64,000 bases of DNA from Modestobacter marinus (GTDB lineage: Bacteria; Actinomycetota; Actinomycetes; Mycobacteriales; Geodermatophilaceae): assembly GCF_011758655.1 (NCBI RefSeq), contig NZ_JAAMPA010000001.1, positions 1,426,001-1,490,000 on the forward strand. The letters run 5' to 3'. The translations under genes and the position numbers were made by a program. The notes beneath the pieces were generated by a model, which saw only the letters and a program-made list of their open reading frames with translations, made no database searches and was not told the DNA's origin. Positions 28,296 to 35,776 of this stretch are shown in pieces (the first letter of the stretch is position 1; every line of letters begins with the position of its first letter).

Positions 28296-28354
28296 CAACG
28301 CGCGGAGGTCGTCCGCTCGCCATCCTGCGAGCGGGTGACCTCCGCGTGGCGTTG
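28296..28354. terminator. Long interrupted hairpin after mcp4
   Basis: Two arms of about 25 bases (28296-28320 and 28327-28354) pair with small internal bulges around the loop CATCCT. This is the longest stem in the cluster. It may be the mcp4 terminator, or a structured leader for the next gene, which starts 49 bases later. Confidence 0.6.
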
Positions 28355-28402
28355 CGGCCCGGGCTCCCCGCACGATGGCCTGACCACTTCCCTGGAGGCG
28401 AC

Positions 28403-29311
28403 GTGCCCTACTCCCTGGTCAGCGCTGCGACGCTCGGCTTCGACCTCGTCCGACTGCCCGCCGGTGGCCAGGTCGCCGACGTCCTGGTGGCCGGCCTCGG
28501 TGCCGACGCCGCCACCCTGCACCGGATCGCCGCGGCGCACCCCGCCGCCGGCCGCCCCGACGACGAGCGCGCGGCCCTGGCCGTCCGCGCCCGCCGGGCC
28601 CACGAACTGGCCGCCGGTGGCGTCCCCCAGCTGCGCGACCTGACCGACCCGGGCGGCGACGACCGGTCCGCCCGGCTGGTCGCCCTGCTCGAGCGGGGCA
28701 CGATCGGCAACACCCCGGCCCTGGAGCGGCTGGTGCGGGACGACGTCCTCGGCCCCGAGCACCAGGTCGTGGCCGACCTCGACCCGGCCGTGGCGGCCCA
28801 GGCCGCCGACGTGCTGGCCGACGCCGCCACCGGCTGGTGGGCCTCCGACGCACTCGACGCCCCGACGCGGCAGGAGCTGACCGGACCGTTCGCGACCGCG
28901 ACCGCCTGGGAGCCCGGCCCGCGGCCCGACCTGGGTCCGGCGGCCGCCGGTGTCGACGCCTTCGCCGCGGAGCTCCGCGGGCTGGACGAGGCCGGCCGCC
29001 GGCGGTGGCGGATGGCCGTCGACGCCGGGCGCGCGCAGCGCCGGCCCTGGGCCGCGGCGATGCACGGCGCCGCGTGGGCCGCGCACGTCTCCGGCCGCAC
29101 CCGCACCCTGGCCGCCGTCCAGCTGATGACCGTCGGGCTCTTCGCCGAGGCCGGCTTCTCCCCGCGGGACGGCGCGGAGGGCGTCTGGAACGCGCTCGCC
29201 GGTTGCGTGCAGGGCCTGGCGATGGCCGACCTGCTGGACGAGGAGTCCCTCGCCGTGCTCGGCGGCCCGTGGGCCATGGTGACCGGGCGGTCCCTCCCCC
29301 TCGAGGGGTAG
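28403..29311 (+). CDS. Hypothetical protein inside the chemotaxis cluster
   Basis: I do not recognise this 302-residue protein. It is Ala-, Leu-, Asp- and Arg-rich, apparently soluble, and largely helical. The C-terminal half has an amphipathic, weakly hydrophobic helical region (AAMHGAAWAAHVSGRTRTLAAVQLMTVGLFAEAGF) but no clear membrane anchor. The GTG at 28403 has a CTGGAGG ribosome site; an upstream in-frame start at 28346 falls inside the hairpin and is unlikely. Its place between mcp4 and cheB, all on the same strand, suggests a link to chemosensing that is untested. Confidence 0.6.
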   Translation: MPYSLVSAATLGFDLVRLPAGGQVADVLVAGLGADAATLHRIAAAHPAAGRPDDERAALAVRARRAHELAAGGVPQLRDLTDPGGDDRSARLVALLERGTIGNTPALERLVRDDVLGPEHQVVADLDPAVAAQAADVLADAATGWWASDALDAPTRQELTGPFATATAWEPGPRPDLGPAAAGVDAFAAELRGLDEAGRRRWRMAVDAGRAQRRPWAAAMHGAAWAAHVSGRTRTLAAVQLMTVGLFAEAGFSPRDGAEGVWNALAGCVQGLAMADLLDEESLAVLGGPWAMVTGRSLPLEG

Positions 29312-29346
29312 ATAACGCTCGATCTGCAGTACACGTCTGAATCCGC

Positions 29347-29373
29347 TCAAGCCCCGGCACGCGATGCCGATAC
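29347..29373 (+). promoter_or_regulatory. Sigma-28 (FliA/SigD-type) promoter for cheB
   Basis: TCAA at 29347-29350 and GCCGATAC at 29366-29373 are separated by 15 bases, which closely fits the motility sigma consensus TAAA-N15-GCCGATAA. It lies 48 bases before the cheB start and implies coupling of cheBR expression to a motility sigma factor encoded elsewhere. Confidence 0.65.
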
Positions 29374-29420
29374 AGGTCGGGAGCGGCCCACCGGCCGGCA
29401 CATCGGCTGCGGGGGAACGC

Positions 29421-30560
29421 GTGGAACAAATCAGGGTGATGGTCGTCGACGACTCCGTCGTCGTCCGCAAGATCGTGACGGACGTGCTGTCCGAGGACCC
29501 GATGATCACCGTCGTCGGCACGGCGCCGAACGGCCGGCTGGCCGTGGCCAAGCTCGAGCAGCTCAAGCCCGACCTGGTCACCATGGACATCGAGATGCCG
29601 GAGATGAACGGCATCGAGGCGGTGCGCGCCATCCGCGGCGGCGCCGGTGGTCAGATGCACAGCCGCGTGCCGATCATCATGTTCAGCACGCTGACCGAGC
29701 GCGGTGCCTCCGCGACCCTGGACGCGCTGTCGGCCGGCGCCAACGAGTACGTGACCAAGCCGGCCAACGTCGGCAGCGTCGCCCAGTCGATGGAGAGCGT
29801 GCGCCAGCAGCTCATCCCCAAGATCAAGGCCCTCACCGGCCGGCCGCAGACCAGCGGCCCCGCGGCCGCCCCGGTCGCGGCCCCGGTCGCCGTCCGCCCG
29901 CCGGTGGCGCGCACCCGCGCCGCCAAGGAGCCGGCGGTGCTGGTGATCGGCTCCTCCACCGGTGGCCCCGAGGCGCTGACCAAGGTGCTGCCGCTGCTGC
30001 CGGCCTCCCTGCCGGTGCCGGTGCTGCTGGTGCAGCACATGCCCCCCGTCTTCACCCGCCAGTTCGCCCAGCGCCTGGACCGGCTGTGCCCGCTCACCGT
30101 GGTGGAGGCCGTCGACGGCACCCCGCTGGCGCCCGGCACCGTGCACATCGCCCCCGGTGACTTCCACCTGACCGTCGGCACGAGCGGCGCCGGCAGGCGC
30201 ACCGCGCTGAACCAGGCACCGCCGGAGAACTTCTGCCGGCCGGCCGTCGACGTCCTCTTCCGCTCCGCCGTGGCCGCCTACGACGGCGCCGTGCTCGGGG
30301 TCGTGCTCACCGGCATGGGCTCCGACGGTCGCATCGGCTCCGGGCAGATCCGGGACGCCGGCGGCACGGTCGTCGCCCAGGACCAGGCCACCTCCGTGGT
30401 CTGGGGCATGCCCGGTGCGGTCACCCAGGCCGGCTTCGCCGACGAGGTGTTGCCGCTGGGCCGGGTCGCCGAGGCGATCGTCCGGCTGCTCCCGACCCCC
30501 CGCCCGGCCGCCGGCTTCGCCGCTGCCCGTGCCGCTGTCCCGATCGGAGGCCGGCGATGA
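29421..30560 (+). CDS. cheB: Chemotaxis methylesterase/deamidase CheB
   Basis: A 379-residue CheB with an N-terminal receiver domain (VVDDSVVVRK, phospho-acceptor in MDIEMPEMNG) and a C-terminal methylesterase. The catalytic triad can be placed: Ser in IGSSTGGPEAL, His in LVQHMPP and Asp in GMGSDGRIG. It removes methyl groups from receptors to reset sensitivity. An in-frame ATG at 29364 lies inside the -10 element, so I chose GTG 29421, preceded by GGGGGAA. The stop overlaps the cheR start (ATGA at 30557-30560). Confidence 0.93.
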   Translation: MEQIRVMVVDDSVVVRKIVTDVLSEDPMITVVGTAPNGRLAVAKLEQLKPDLVTMDIEMPEMNGIEAVRAIRGGAGGQMHSRVPIIMFSTLTERGASATLDALSAGANEYVTKPANVGSVAQSMESVRQQLIPKIKALTGRPQTSGPAAAPVAAPVAVRPPVARTRAAKEPAVLVIGSSTGGPEALTKVLPLLPASLPVPVLLVQHMPPVFTRQFAQRLDRLCPLTVVEAVDGTPLAPGTVHIAPGDFHLTVGTSGAGRRTALNQAPPENFCRPAVDVLFRSAVAAYDGAVLGVVLTGMGSDGRIGSGQIRDAGGTVVAQDQATSVVWGMPGAVTQAGFADEVLPLGRVAEAIVRLLPTPRPAAGFAAARAAVPIGGRR

Positions 30561-31381
30561 CCCTCACCACCACGAGCTTCGACTGGGTGCGCCAGCTGGT
30601 GCACCGGGAGAGCGCGATCGTCCTCCAGCCCGGCAAGGAGTACCTGGTCGAGGCCCGGCTGCTGCCGATGGCCCAGCAGCGCGGCCTGTCCGGGGTCAGC
30701 GAGCTCGTCGAGTCCGTCCGCAACCGCCCGGACCCGGCGACCACCCGGCGGATCGTCGAGGCGCTGACCACGAACGAGACGTCCTGGTTCCGCGACGGCG
30801 ACCCGTTCACCGCGCTGACCAGCACGGTGCTGCCGCAGCTGGTGGCCGCCCGGCGTCCCGACGAGCGGCTGCAGATCTGGTCGGCGGCCTGCTCCAGCGG
30901 GCAGGAGGCGTACACGATCGCCATGCTGCTGTCCGACGCGCTGCCCAACGCCACCACCCGGGTGTCGATCACCGCGACCGACCTGTCCCAGCAGATGGTC
31001 GAGCGCACCCGCGCCGGCCGGTTCAGCCAGCTGGAGGTCAACCGGGGGCTGCCCGCCACCATGCTGGTGCGGCACTTCACCCGCAGTGGCAACGAGTGGG
31101 AGATCGCCCCGGCGCTGCGCCGGATGATCACCGCGAGCGAGTGCAACCTCGCCGCCCCGCTGCCGCGGATGGGCCCCTTCGACGTGGTCTACCTGCGGAA
31201 CGTCCTCATCTACTTCGACCTGCCCACCAAGCAGGCGATCCTGACCCGAGTCCGCCAGCTCATGCGCCCCGACGGGTGGCTGTTCCTCGGTGCTGCGGAG
31301 ACCACCCTCGGGGTCGACGAGAACTGGGAGCGGGTCGTCCTCGGCCGCGGCTCCGCCTACCGCCCGCGAAAGGGAGCCTGA
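30557..31381 (+). CDS. cheR: Chemotaxis receptor methyltransferase CheR
   Basis: A 274-residue SAM-dependent methyltransferase that methylates receptor glutamates. It has the N-terminal helical domain, TTNETSWFRD, the SAM-binding AACSSGQEAYTIAM, ATDLS and VYLRNVLIYFD. No tetratricopeptide extension is present. The start overlaps the cheB stop, and cheY follows 2 bases after the stop. The receptors here lack a C-terminal pentapeptide tether, so CheR presumably acts without it. Confidence 0.93.
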   Translation: MTLTTTSFDWVRQLVHRESAIVLQPGKEYLVEARLLPMAQQRGLSGVSELVESVRNRPDPATTRRIVEALTTNETSWFRDGDPFTALTSTVLPQLVAARRPDERLQIWSAACSSGQEAYTIAMLLSDALPNATTRVSITATDLSQQMVERTRAGRFSQLEVNRGLPATMLVRHFTRSGNEWEIAPALRRMITASECNLAAPLPRMGPFDVVYLRNVLIYFDLPTKQAILTRVRQLMRPDGWLFLGAAETTLGVDENWERVVLGRGSAYRPRKGA

Positions 31382-31383
31382 CC

Positions 31384-31779
31384 GTGCGAGCTCTGGTGAT
31401 CGACGATTCCCGCGCCATGCGGCGCATCGTCGGCAGCATCCTCAAGGACTTCGGATACGAGGTGCGTGAGGCCGGGGACGGCCGGCAGGCCCTCGACGCG
31501 CTGCAGGAGGGGAAGGCCGAGGGCTGGGTCCCCGACCTGTGCTGCATCGACTGGAACATGCCGGTGATGGACGGGCTGCAGTTCGTCATGGCCACCCGCG
31601 CCAACCCCGACTTCCGCCAGGTGACGCTGATGATGGTCACCACGGAGAGCGAGACCGGCCAGATCGTCAAGGCGCTGGCCGCCGGCGCGCACGAGTACCT
31701 GATCAAGCCGTTCACCGCCGACGCGCTCCGCGACAAGCTGGCGCTGCTCGGCCTGCTCCCCGAGGAGGTGTCCGCGTGA
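31384..31779 (+). CDS. cheY: Response regulator CheY 1
   Basis: A 131-residue single-domain receiver. The acidic pair is IDDSRAM, the phospho-acceptor Asp lies in CCIDWNMPVMDG, the conserved Thr in MMVTTESE and the Lys in YLIKPF. No output domain is present, so it signals by binding, probably to the flagellar switch. The GTG at 31384 follows the cheR stop, and the stop overlaps the cheX start. Confidence 0.9.
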   Translation: MRALVIDDSRAMRRIVGSILKDFGYEVREAGDGRQALDALQEGKAEGWVPDLCCIDWNMPVMDGLQFVMATRANPDFRQVTLMMVTTESETGQIVKALAAGAHEYLIKPFTADALRDKLALLGLLPEEVSA

Positions 31780-32276
31780 GCCTGCAGGAAGCCCAGCCGA
31801 TCACCGCGCTGCTGGACCAGGCGACGGTGCAGAGCATCGCCGACGAGATCTGGCCCGCCCTGGTCGGTGACGGCGAGGCGTTCGTGCCCGTCCCCGTCGC
31901 ACCGCCGGCCGAGGTGGTCAGCGCGTGGGTGACGATCAGCGGCCCGTGGGACGGCGCCGTCGTCCTCACCTGCGCACCGGCGACCGCCGAGGCGCTCGCC
32001 GAGAGCGTCCTGATGACCCGGCCGCCCACGGTCGTGGACGACGAGGACGTCGCCGACGCGCTCGGCGAACTCGCCAACGTGCTCGGCGGCAACATCAAGT
32101 CGGTCCTGCCGGGGCCCTCCAGCCTCGGCCTTCCCCAGATCGGTCCCGCCCCCACCACCGGGCGGCTGGACGACGTCTGCCGCGTCAACGGTCAGTGGCG
32201 CGGACAGTCCCTGACCATCACCGTGCAGGGCGCCACCGAGGCGCTGCACCCGAGCGGAACTGAGGTGCCGCAGTGA
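31776..32276 (+). CDS. CheX/CheC-type chemotaxis phosphatase
   Basis: A 166-residue protein of the CheC/CheX/FliY phosphatase family. The catalytic-helix pattern E-x2-N appears in ALGELANVLGGNIKSVLPG, and the following ITISGPWDGAVVL-like strands fit the fold. It probably speeds dephosphorylation of CheY-P, replacing CheZ. It overlaps both neighbouring cheY genes (GTGA junctions), which supports a role on those regulators. One CheX motif only is seen, as in CheX dimers. Confidence 0.75.
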   Translation: MSLQEAQPITALLDQATVQSIADEIWPALVGDGEAFVPVPVAPPAEVVSAWVTISGPWDGAVVLTCAPATAEALAESVLMTRPPTVVDDEDVADALGELANVLGGNIKSVLPGPSSLGLPQIGPAPTTGRLDDVCRVNGQWRGQSLTITVQGATEALHPSGTEVPQ

Positions 32277-32635
32277 AGATCCTGGTGACCGACGACAGCC
32301 GTGTCATGCGGCAGATCGTGATCCGCACGCTCCGCCAGGCGGGCTACGACGACCACGACATCGTCGAGGCCGTCGACGGACGCGATGCGTTCGACAAGGT
32401 CGGCTCCGAGAAGCCCGACCTGGTCCTCTCGGACTGGAACATGCCCGAGATGACCGGCATCGAGTGCCTGGAGGCGCTGCGTGCCTCGGGGTCGCAGGTG
32501 CCCTTCGGCTTCGTGACCTCGGAGGGCTCGCCGGAGATGCGGGAGAAGGCGGCCAACGCCGGCGCCCTCTTCCTCATCGCCAAGCCGTTCAACGAGGACA
32601 CCTTCAAGGACGCCCTGGACGGGGTGATCTCGTGA
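32273..32635 (+). CDS. cheY: Response regulator CheY 2
   Basis: A 120-residue stand-alone receiver. It has TDDSRVMR, the phospho-acceptor in VLSDWNMPEMTG, Thr in FVTSEGS and Lys in IAKPF. It differs clearly from the first CheY, so the two may have separate targets, for example motor control and a phosphate sink. The GTG start overlaps the cheX stop. The stop overlaps a GTG at 32632 that opens a 26-codon frame. Confidence 0.88.
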   Translation: MKILVTDDSRVMRQIVIRTLRQAGYDDHDIVEAVDGRDAFDKVGSEKPDLVLSDWNMPEMTGIECLEALRASGSQVPFGFVTSEGSPEMREKAANAGALFLIAKPFNEDTFKDALDGVIS

Positions 32636-32712
32636 CCGAGCTCGCGAGGGCACGCATGTGCGCAGCACCGTCGGGCATCGGGACGCCGAGCGCCAGCGAG
32701 GTGGCCCGATGA
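32632..32712 (+). CDS. Possible 26-residue coupled micro-ORF
   Basis: A GTG at 32632 overlaps the cheY2 stop, and the frame closes with a TGA that overlaps the ATG of the next gene (ATGA at 32709-32712). The peptide begins VTELARARMCAAPSG. Both junctions are of the translational-coupling type, so ribosomes could pass through it. The peptide may have no function beyond coupling, or the stretch may be an inserted repeat. Short length keeps confidence low. Confidence 0.3.
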   Translation: MTELARARMCAAPSGIGTPSASEVAR

Positions 32713-33194
32713 CCGCTCCGGCACCGGCGCTGCTGCCCAACCCCAAGGACGTCCGCGACCTGCTCGAGGGCCTGTTCGGCAAGGACGTCAGCGTCGCCCC
32801 GGGCGACCCGGTGTCGCTCAACGACAAGCCGGCCGTCGCCGTCTACGTCGACCCGACGATGGCCGTCACCGCCCTCTGCCTGGTCGACATCCGGCTCGCC
32901 GCCTGGCTCGCCGGGGCGCTGGCCCTGCTCCCCAAGGGCGGGCTCGAGGACGCCATCGACGAGGGCGAGCTCTCCGAGATGCACCTGGAGGTCGTCTACG
33001 AGGTGGTGAACGTCGCCGCCGCGCTGTTCAACGGCGGGGGCGTCAACCACTCGAAGCTGCACAAGCTGCACGCTCCGGGGGAGTCGATCCCGGGGGACAT
33101 CGCCGGCCTGGCCGCGGCGTTCAACCGGATCGACCTCAAGGTCGACGTGGCCGGCTACGGCTCGGGCACCATGTCCATCGTGATGGCGCACTGA
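32709..33194 (+). CDS. Conserved-looking protein ending the chemotaxis operon
   Basis: A 161-residue soluble protein I cannot assign. The segment MHLEVVYEVVNVAAALFNGGGVNHSKLHKLH vaguely resembles the E-x-x-N helix of CheC/CheX proteins, and the start DVRDLLEGLFGKDVSV also fits a CheX-like first strand pair. A second, divergent CheX-type protein is therefore possible but unproven. It is the last gene of the cluster and is followed by a strong hairpin. Confidence 0.6.
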   Translation: MTAPAPALLPNPKDVRDLLEGLFGKDVSVAPGDPVSLNDKPAVAVYVDPTMAVTALCLVDIRLAAWLAGALALLPKGGLEDAIDEGELSEMHLEVVYEVVNVAAALFNGGGVNHSKLHKLHAPGESIPGDIAGLAAAFNRIDLKVDVAGYGSGTMSIVMAH

Positions 33195-33221
33195 CCACCA
33201 CGTCCGACCAGCAGGACCCAG

Positions 33222-33273
33222 CGACCAGGGGAGCAGGACCGGTGCCGGTGCACCGGGCCTGCTCCCCTGGTCG
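33222..33273. terminator. Bidirectional hairpin between convergent operons
   Basis: Perfect 16-base arms (33222-33237 and 33258-33273) enclose about 20 bases that can themselves pair. It lies between the end of the chemotaxis operon and the end of the response-regulator gene, so it can serve both. Confidence 0.8.
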
Positions 33274-33282
33274 TTCCCGCGT

Positions 33283-33981
33283 TCAGCGCCAGCGGTAGCC
33301 GACCTCCGGGCGCCCCGCCGAGCCGTACCGCGGGCTGCGGGTCGCCAGCCCGGCGTCGGCGAGGTACTCGAGGTACCGGCGCGCGGTGATCCGGGAGGCG
33401 CCGATCCGCTCGGCGGTCTCGGCGGCCGACAGCCCCTCGGCGGCCGACAGCCCGTCGGGGGAGCGCAGCGCGGTGACCACCGCCTCGAGAGTCTCCGGCG
33501 CCATGCCCTTGGGCAGCGGCGCGGGGCCCGGCGGGCGGACCGCCCCGAGCACCCGGTCCACGTCGTCCTGGCCGTGGACGTCGCCCGTCCCGGCCAGCCG
33601 GGCCCGGTAGCCGGCGTAGGCGCTCAGCCGGTCGCGCAGCGCCGGGTAGGTGAACGGCTTGAGCAGGTAGCCGACCACCCCGGCCGACACCGCGGCCCGC
33701 ACGGTGGCCAGCTCCCGGGCCGAGGTGACGGCGAGGACGTCGACGTCCTGGCCGGCGGCCCGCAGCCAGCGGACGACGTCGGTGCCGTGGGTGTCGGGCA
33801 GGTTCATGTCCAGCAGCACCAGGTCGACCCGGTGCCGGGCCAGCGCCTCCCGGGCCCGGGCGCCACTGGCGGCGACCGCCACGGTGGTGAACCCGGGGGT
33901 GCGGTCGACGTAGCTGCGGTGGGCCTCGGCGGCGATCGGCTCGTCCTCGACCACGAGCACCCGGACCGGCGGCACCGTCAT
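33283..33981 (-). CDS. CitB/DcuR-type response regulator
   Basis: A 232-residue response regulator with an N-terminal receiver (VVEDEPIAAEAHR, phospho-acceptor in LLDMNLPDTHG, Lys in LLKPF) and a C-terminal helix-turn-helix (AAETAERIGASRITARRYLEYLADAG). This pattern is that of DcuR, CitB and DctR regulators of carboxylate uptake. It overlaps the kinase gene at ATGA 33978-33981. The natural target is the divergently transcribed carrier gene at 35777. Confidence 0.9.
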   Translation of the reverse strand: MTVPPVRVLVVEDEPIAAEAHRSYVDRTPGFTTVAVAASGARAREALARHRVDLVLLDMNLPDTHGTDVVRWLRAAGQDVDVLAVTSARELATVRAAVSAGVVGYLLKPFTYPALRDRLSAYAGYRARLAGTGDVHGQDDVDRVLGAVRPPGPAPLPKGMAPETLEAVVTALRSPDGLSAAEGLSAAETAERIGASRITARRYLEYLADAGLATRSPRYGSAGRPEVGYRWR

Positions 33982-35633
33982 GACTGGTGCGCCGGCGCCC
34001 GCAGCGGCACGGTGACGGTGAACTCCGCCCCCGGGCCGGGCCGGACGCCGACCCGGCCGCCGTGCCGCCGGACCGTCTGCGCCACCAGGGCCAGCCCGAG
34101 GCCGCGCCCCAACCCGTGCCCGAGGCCGTCGTGGTGACCGTCGGGGGCGGCCTTGGTGCTCCAGCCCTGGTCGAAGACGCGGTGCGTCTGCTCCTCGGTC
34201 AGGCCGGGCCCGGTGTCCTCGACCCGGATCTCCAGCGTGTCCCCGGCCGCGCGCAGCAGCAGGTGCACCTCGTGCGGCGGGGGCCCCTCCAGCGCGGCGT
34301 CGACGGCGTTGTCCACCAGGTTGCCGACGATGGTGACCAGGTCGCCGCCGGGGAGACCGGTCGCGCCGACGGTGGACTCCGGGTCGATGACCAGGACGAC
34401 GCCCCGTTCGTGGGCCATCGCCGCCTTGCCCAGCAGCAGGGCGGCCAGCACCGGCTCCTCGACGGCGGCGACCACCTCGTCGGTGAGCCGCTGGGCCAGG
34501 GCCAGCTCGGCGGTGGCGAAGTCGATCGCCTCCTGGGTGCGCCCCAGCTCCACCAGCGACACCGTGGTGTGCAGCCGGTTGGCCGCCTCGTGGGACTGCG
34601 CCCGGAGCGACCGGGCGAACGCACGGACGCTGTCCAGCTCCCCGGTCAGCGCCTGGAGCTCGGTGTGGTCGCGCAGGGTGACCACCGTGCCCGCCGCCCG
34701 GCCGCCCTGCGTGGCCGGCGCCTGGTTCACCACCAGCACCCGGGAGGCGGTCACCTGGACGGCGTCCACGGTCAGCTGCTGCCCGGTGAGCAGGGCGGTC
34801 AGCTCGGCCGGCAGGCCGAGCTCGGTGACCGGCCGGCCGGCCGGGTCGTCGGGGAGGTCGAGCAGCCGGCGGGCCTCGTCGTTGGCCAGCTGCACCCGGC
34901 CCCCGCCGTCCACCAGCAGCAGGCCCTCCCGGACGGCGTGCAGGACGGCGTCGTGGTACTCCAGCATCCGGGCCAGCGGGGCGGCCCCCAGGCCGTGCGT
35001 CTGTCGCCGCAGCCGGCGGCTGATCGCCCAGCTGCCCAGGCCGCCGACCGCCAGGGTGGCCAGGGCGGTCAGCACGATGCCGGGCAGTGCCTCGGTGAGG
35101 TCGTCGCCGATGGCGGCCACGGTGATGCCGGCCGAGACGAGGGCGACCACGTCGCCGTCGGCGTCCAGCACGGGACCGGTGGCGCGCACCGAGGGCCCGA
35201 GCGTGCCGGTGTAGGTCTCGGTGAACGTCTGCCCGGCCAGCGCGGGGGCGATCGTGCCGCGGAACGGCCGCCCGATCTCCGCCGGGTCCGGGTGGGTGTA
35301 CCGCGTGCGGTCCGGTGCCAGGACGGTGATGAAGGAGGTGCCGGTGTCGGCCCGGATCCGCTCGACGTAGGGCTCGAGCACCGCGGTGGGCTCCGCCCCG
35401 GAGACGGCGGCGAGCACCAGCGGTGAGTTGGTGAGGCTCTCGACGATGCCGATCGCCTCCGCCTCGGCGGCCTCCTCGACCGCGGCCCGGGCCCGGGCGT
35501 AGGCGACCACGCTGGCCACCAGCACCACGATCGCCACGACGGTGGCCTGCAGGGCCAGCAGGTCGCGGGCCAGGCTGCCGCGGTCCCGGCGCCGGACCGG
35601 CGCGGCTGGAGGGTGCACCAGCCGAGTGTCCAC
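33978..35633 (-). CDS. CitA/DcuS-type sensor histidine kinase
   Basis: A 551-residue membrane kinase. TM1 lies at about 27-47 and TM2 near 180-205; between them is a periplasmic PAS-like domain of the DcuS/CitA type (SFITVLAPDRTRYTHPDPAEIGRPF). A cytoplasmic PAS domain follows (about 225-330). The phospho-accepting His lies in RAQSHEAANRLHTTVSL, and the ATPase has NLVDNAVDAA and VEDTGPGL. It probably senses an external carboxylate. The start is GTG 35633. It diverges from the carrier gene across 143 bases. Confidence 0.9.
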   Translation of the reverse strand: MDTRLVHPPAAPVRRRDRGSLARDLLALQATVVAIVVLVASVVAYARARAAVEEAAEAEAIGIVESLTNSPLVLAAVSGAEPTAVLEPYVERIRADTGTSFITVLAPDRTRYTHPDPAEIGRPFRGTIAPALAGQTFTETYTGTLGPSVRATGPVLDADGDVVALVSAGITVAAIGDDLTEALPGIVLTALATLAVGGLGSWAISRRLRRQTHGLGAAPLARMLEYHDAVLHAVREGLLLVDGGGRVQLANDEARRLLDLPDDPAGRPVTELGLPAELTALLTGQQLTVDAVQVTASRVLVVNQAPATQGGRAAGTVVTLRDHTELQALTGELDSVRAFARSLRAQSHEAANRLHTTVSLVELGRTQEAIDFATAELALAQRLTDEVVAAVEEPVLAALLLGKAAMAHERGVVLVIDPESTVGATGLPGGDLVTIVGNLVDNAVDAALEGPPPHEVHLLLRAAGDTLEIRVEDTGPGLTEEQTHRVFDQGWSTKAAPDGHHDGLGHGLGRGLGLALVAQTVRRHGGRVGVRPGPGAEFTVTVPLRAPAHQS

Positions 35634-35671
35634 CGCCGCGGCGGGAACCGGTGAACGCTATGAACAGATGG

Positions 35672-35685
35672 GTGACCGGCGTCAC
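35672..35685. promoter_or_regulatory. CRP/GlxR-like palindrome in the dcuS-dctA gap
   Basis: GTGACCGGCGTCAC fits the half-sites GTGA-N6-TCAC of CRP-family regulators (consensus TGTGA-N6-TCACA). It lies between the kinase and carrier genes, about 90 bases before the carrier start. cAMP-CRP control of dctA is known in E. coli; here it is inferred. The same 14 bases recur at 58125. Confidence 0.5.
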
Positions 35686-35776
35686 GACGCGGGTGAGGGT
35701 GCTGACGTCGCCCCGAGTGCGGGCGACCTGATCCGGCGGCCAGCAGCCCCGGCCGCCCGACTCCACAGGAGCAGTC

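Noticed and set aside
26402-29632. A 1076-codon open frame antisense to mcp4 and cheB
   Set aside because: It crosses several genes, hairpins and the sigma-28 promoter, and its product is repetitive Arg/Gly/Leu-rich sequence. It mirrors the receptor repeats, as do similar antisense frames at 20066-22549 and 22380-24662.
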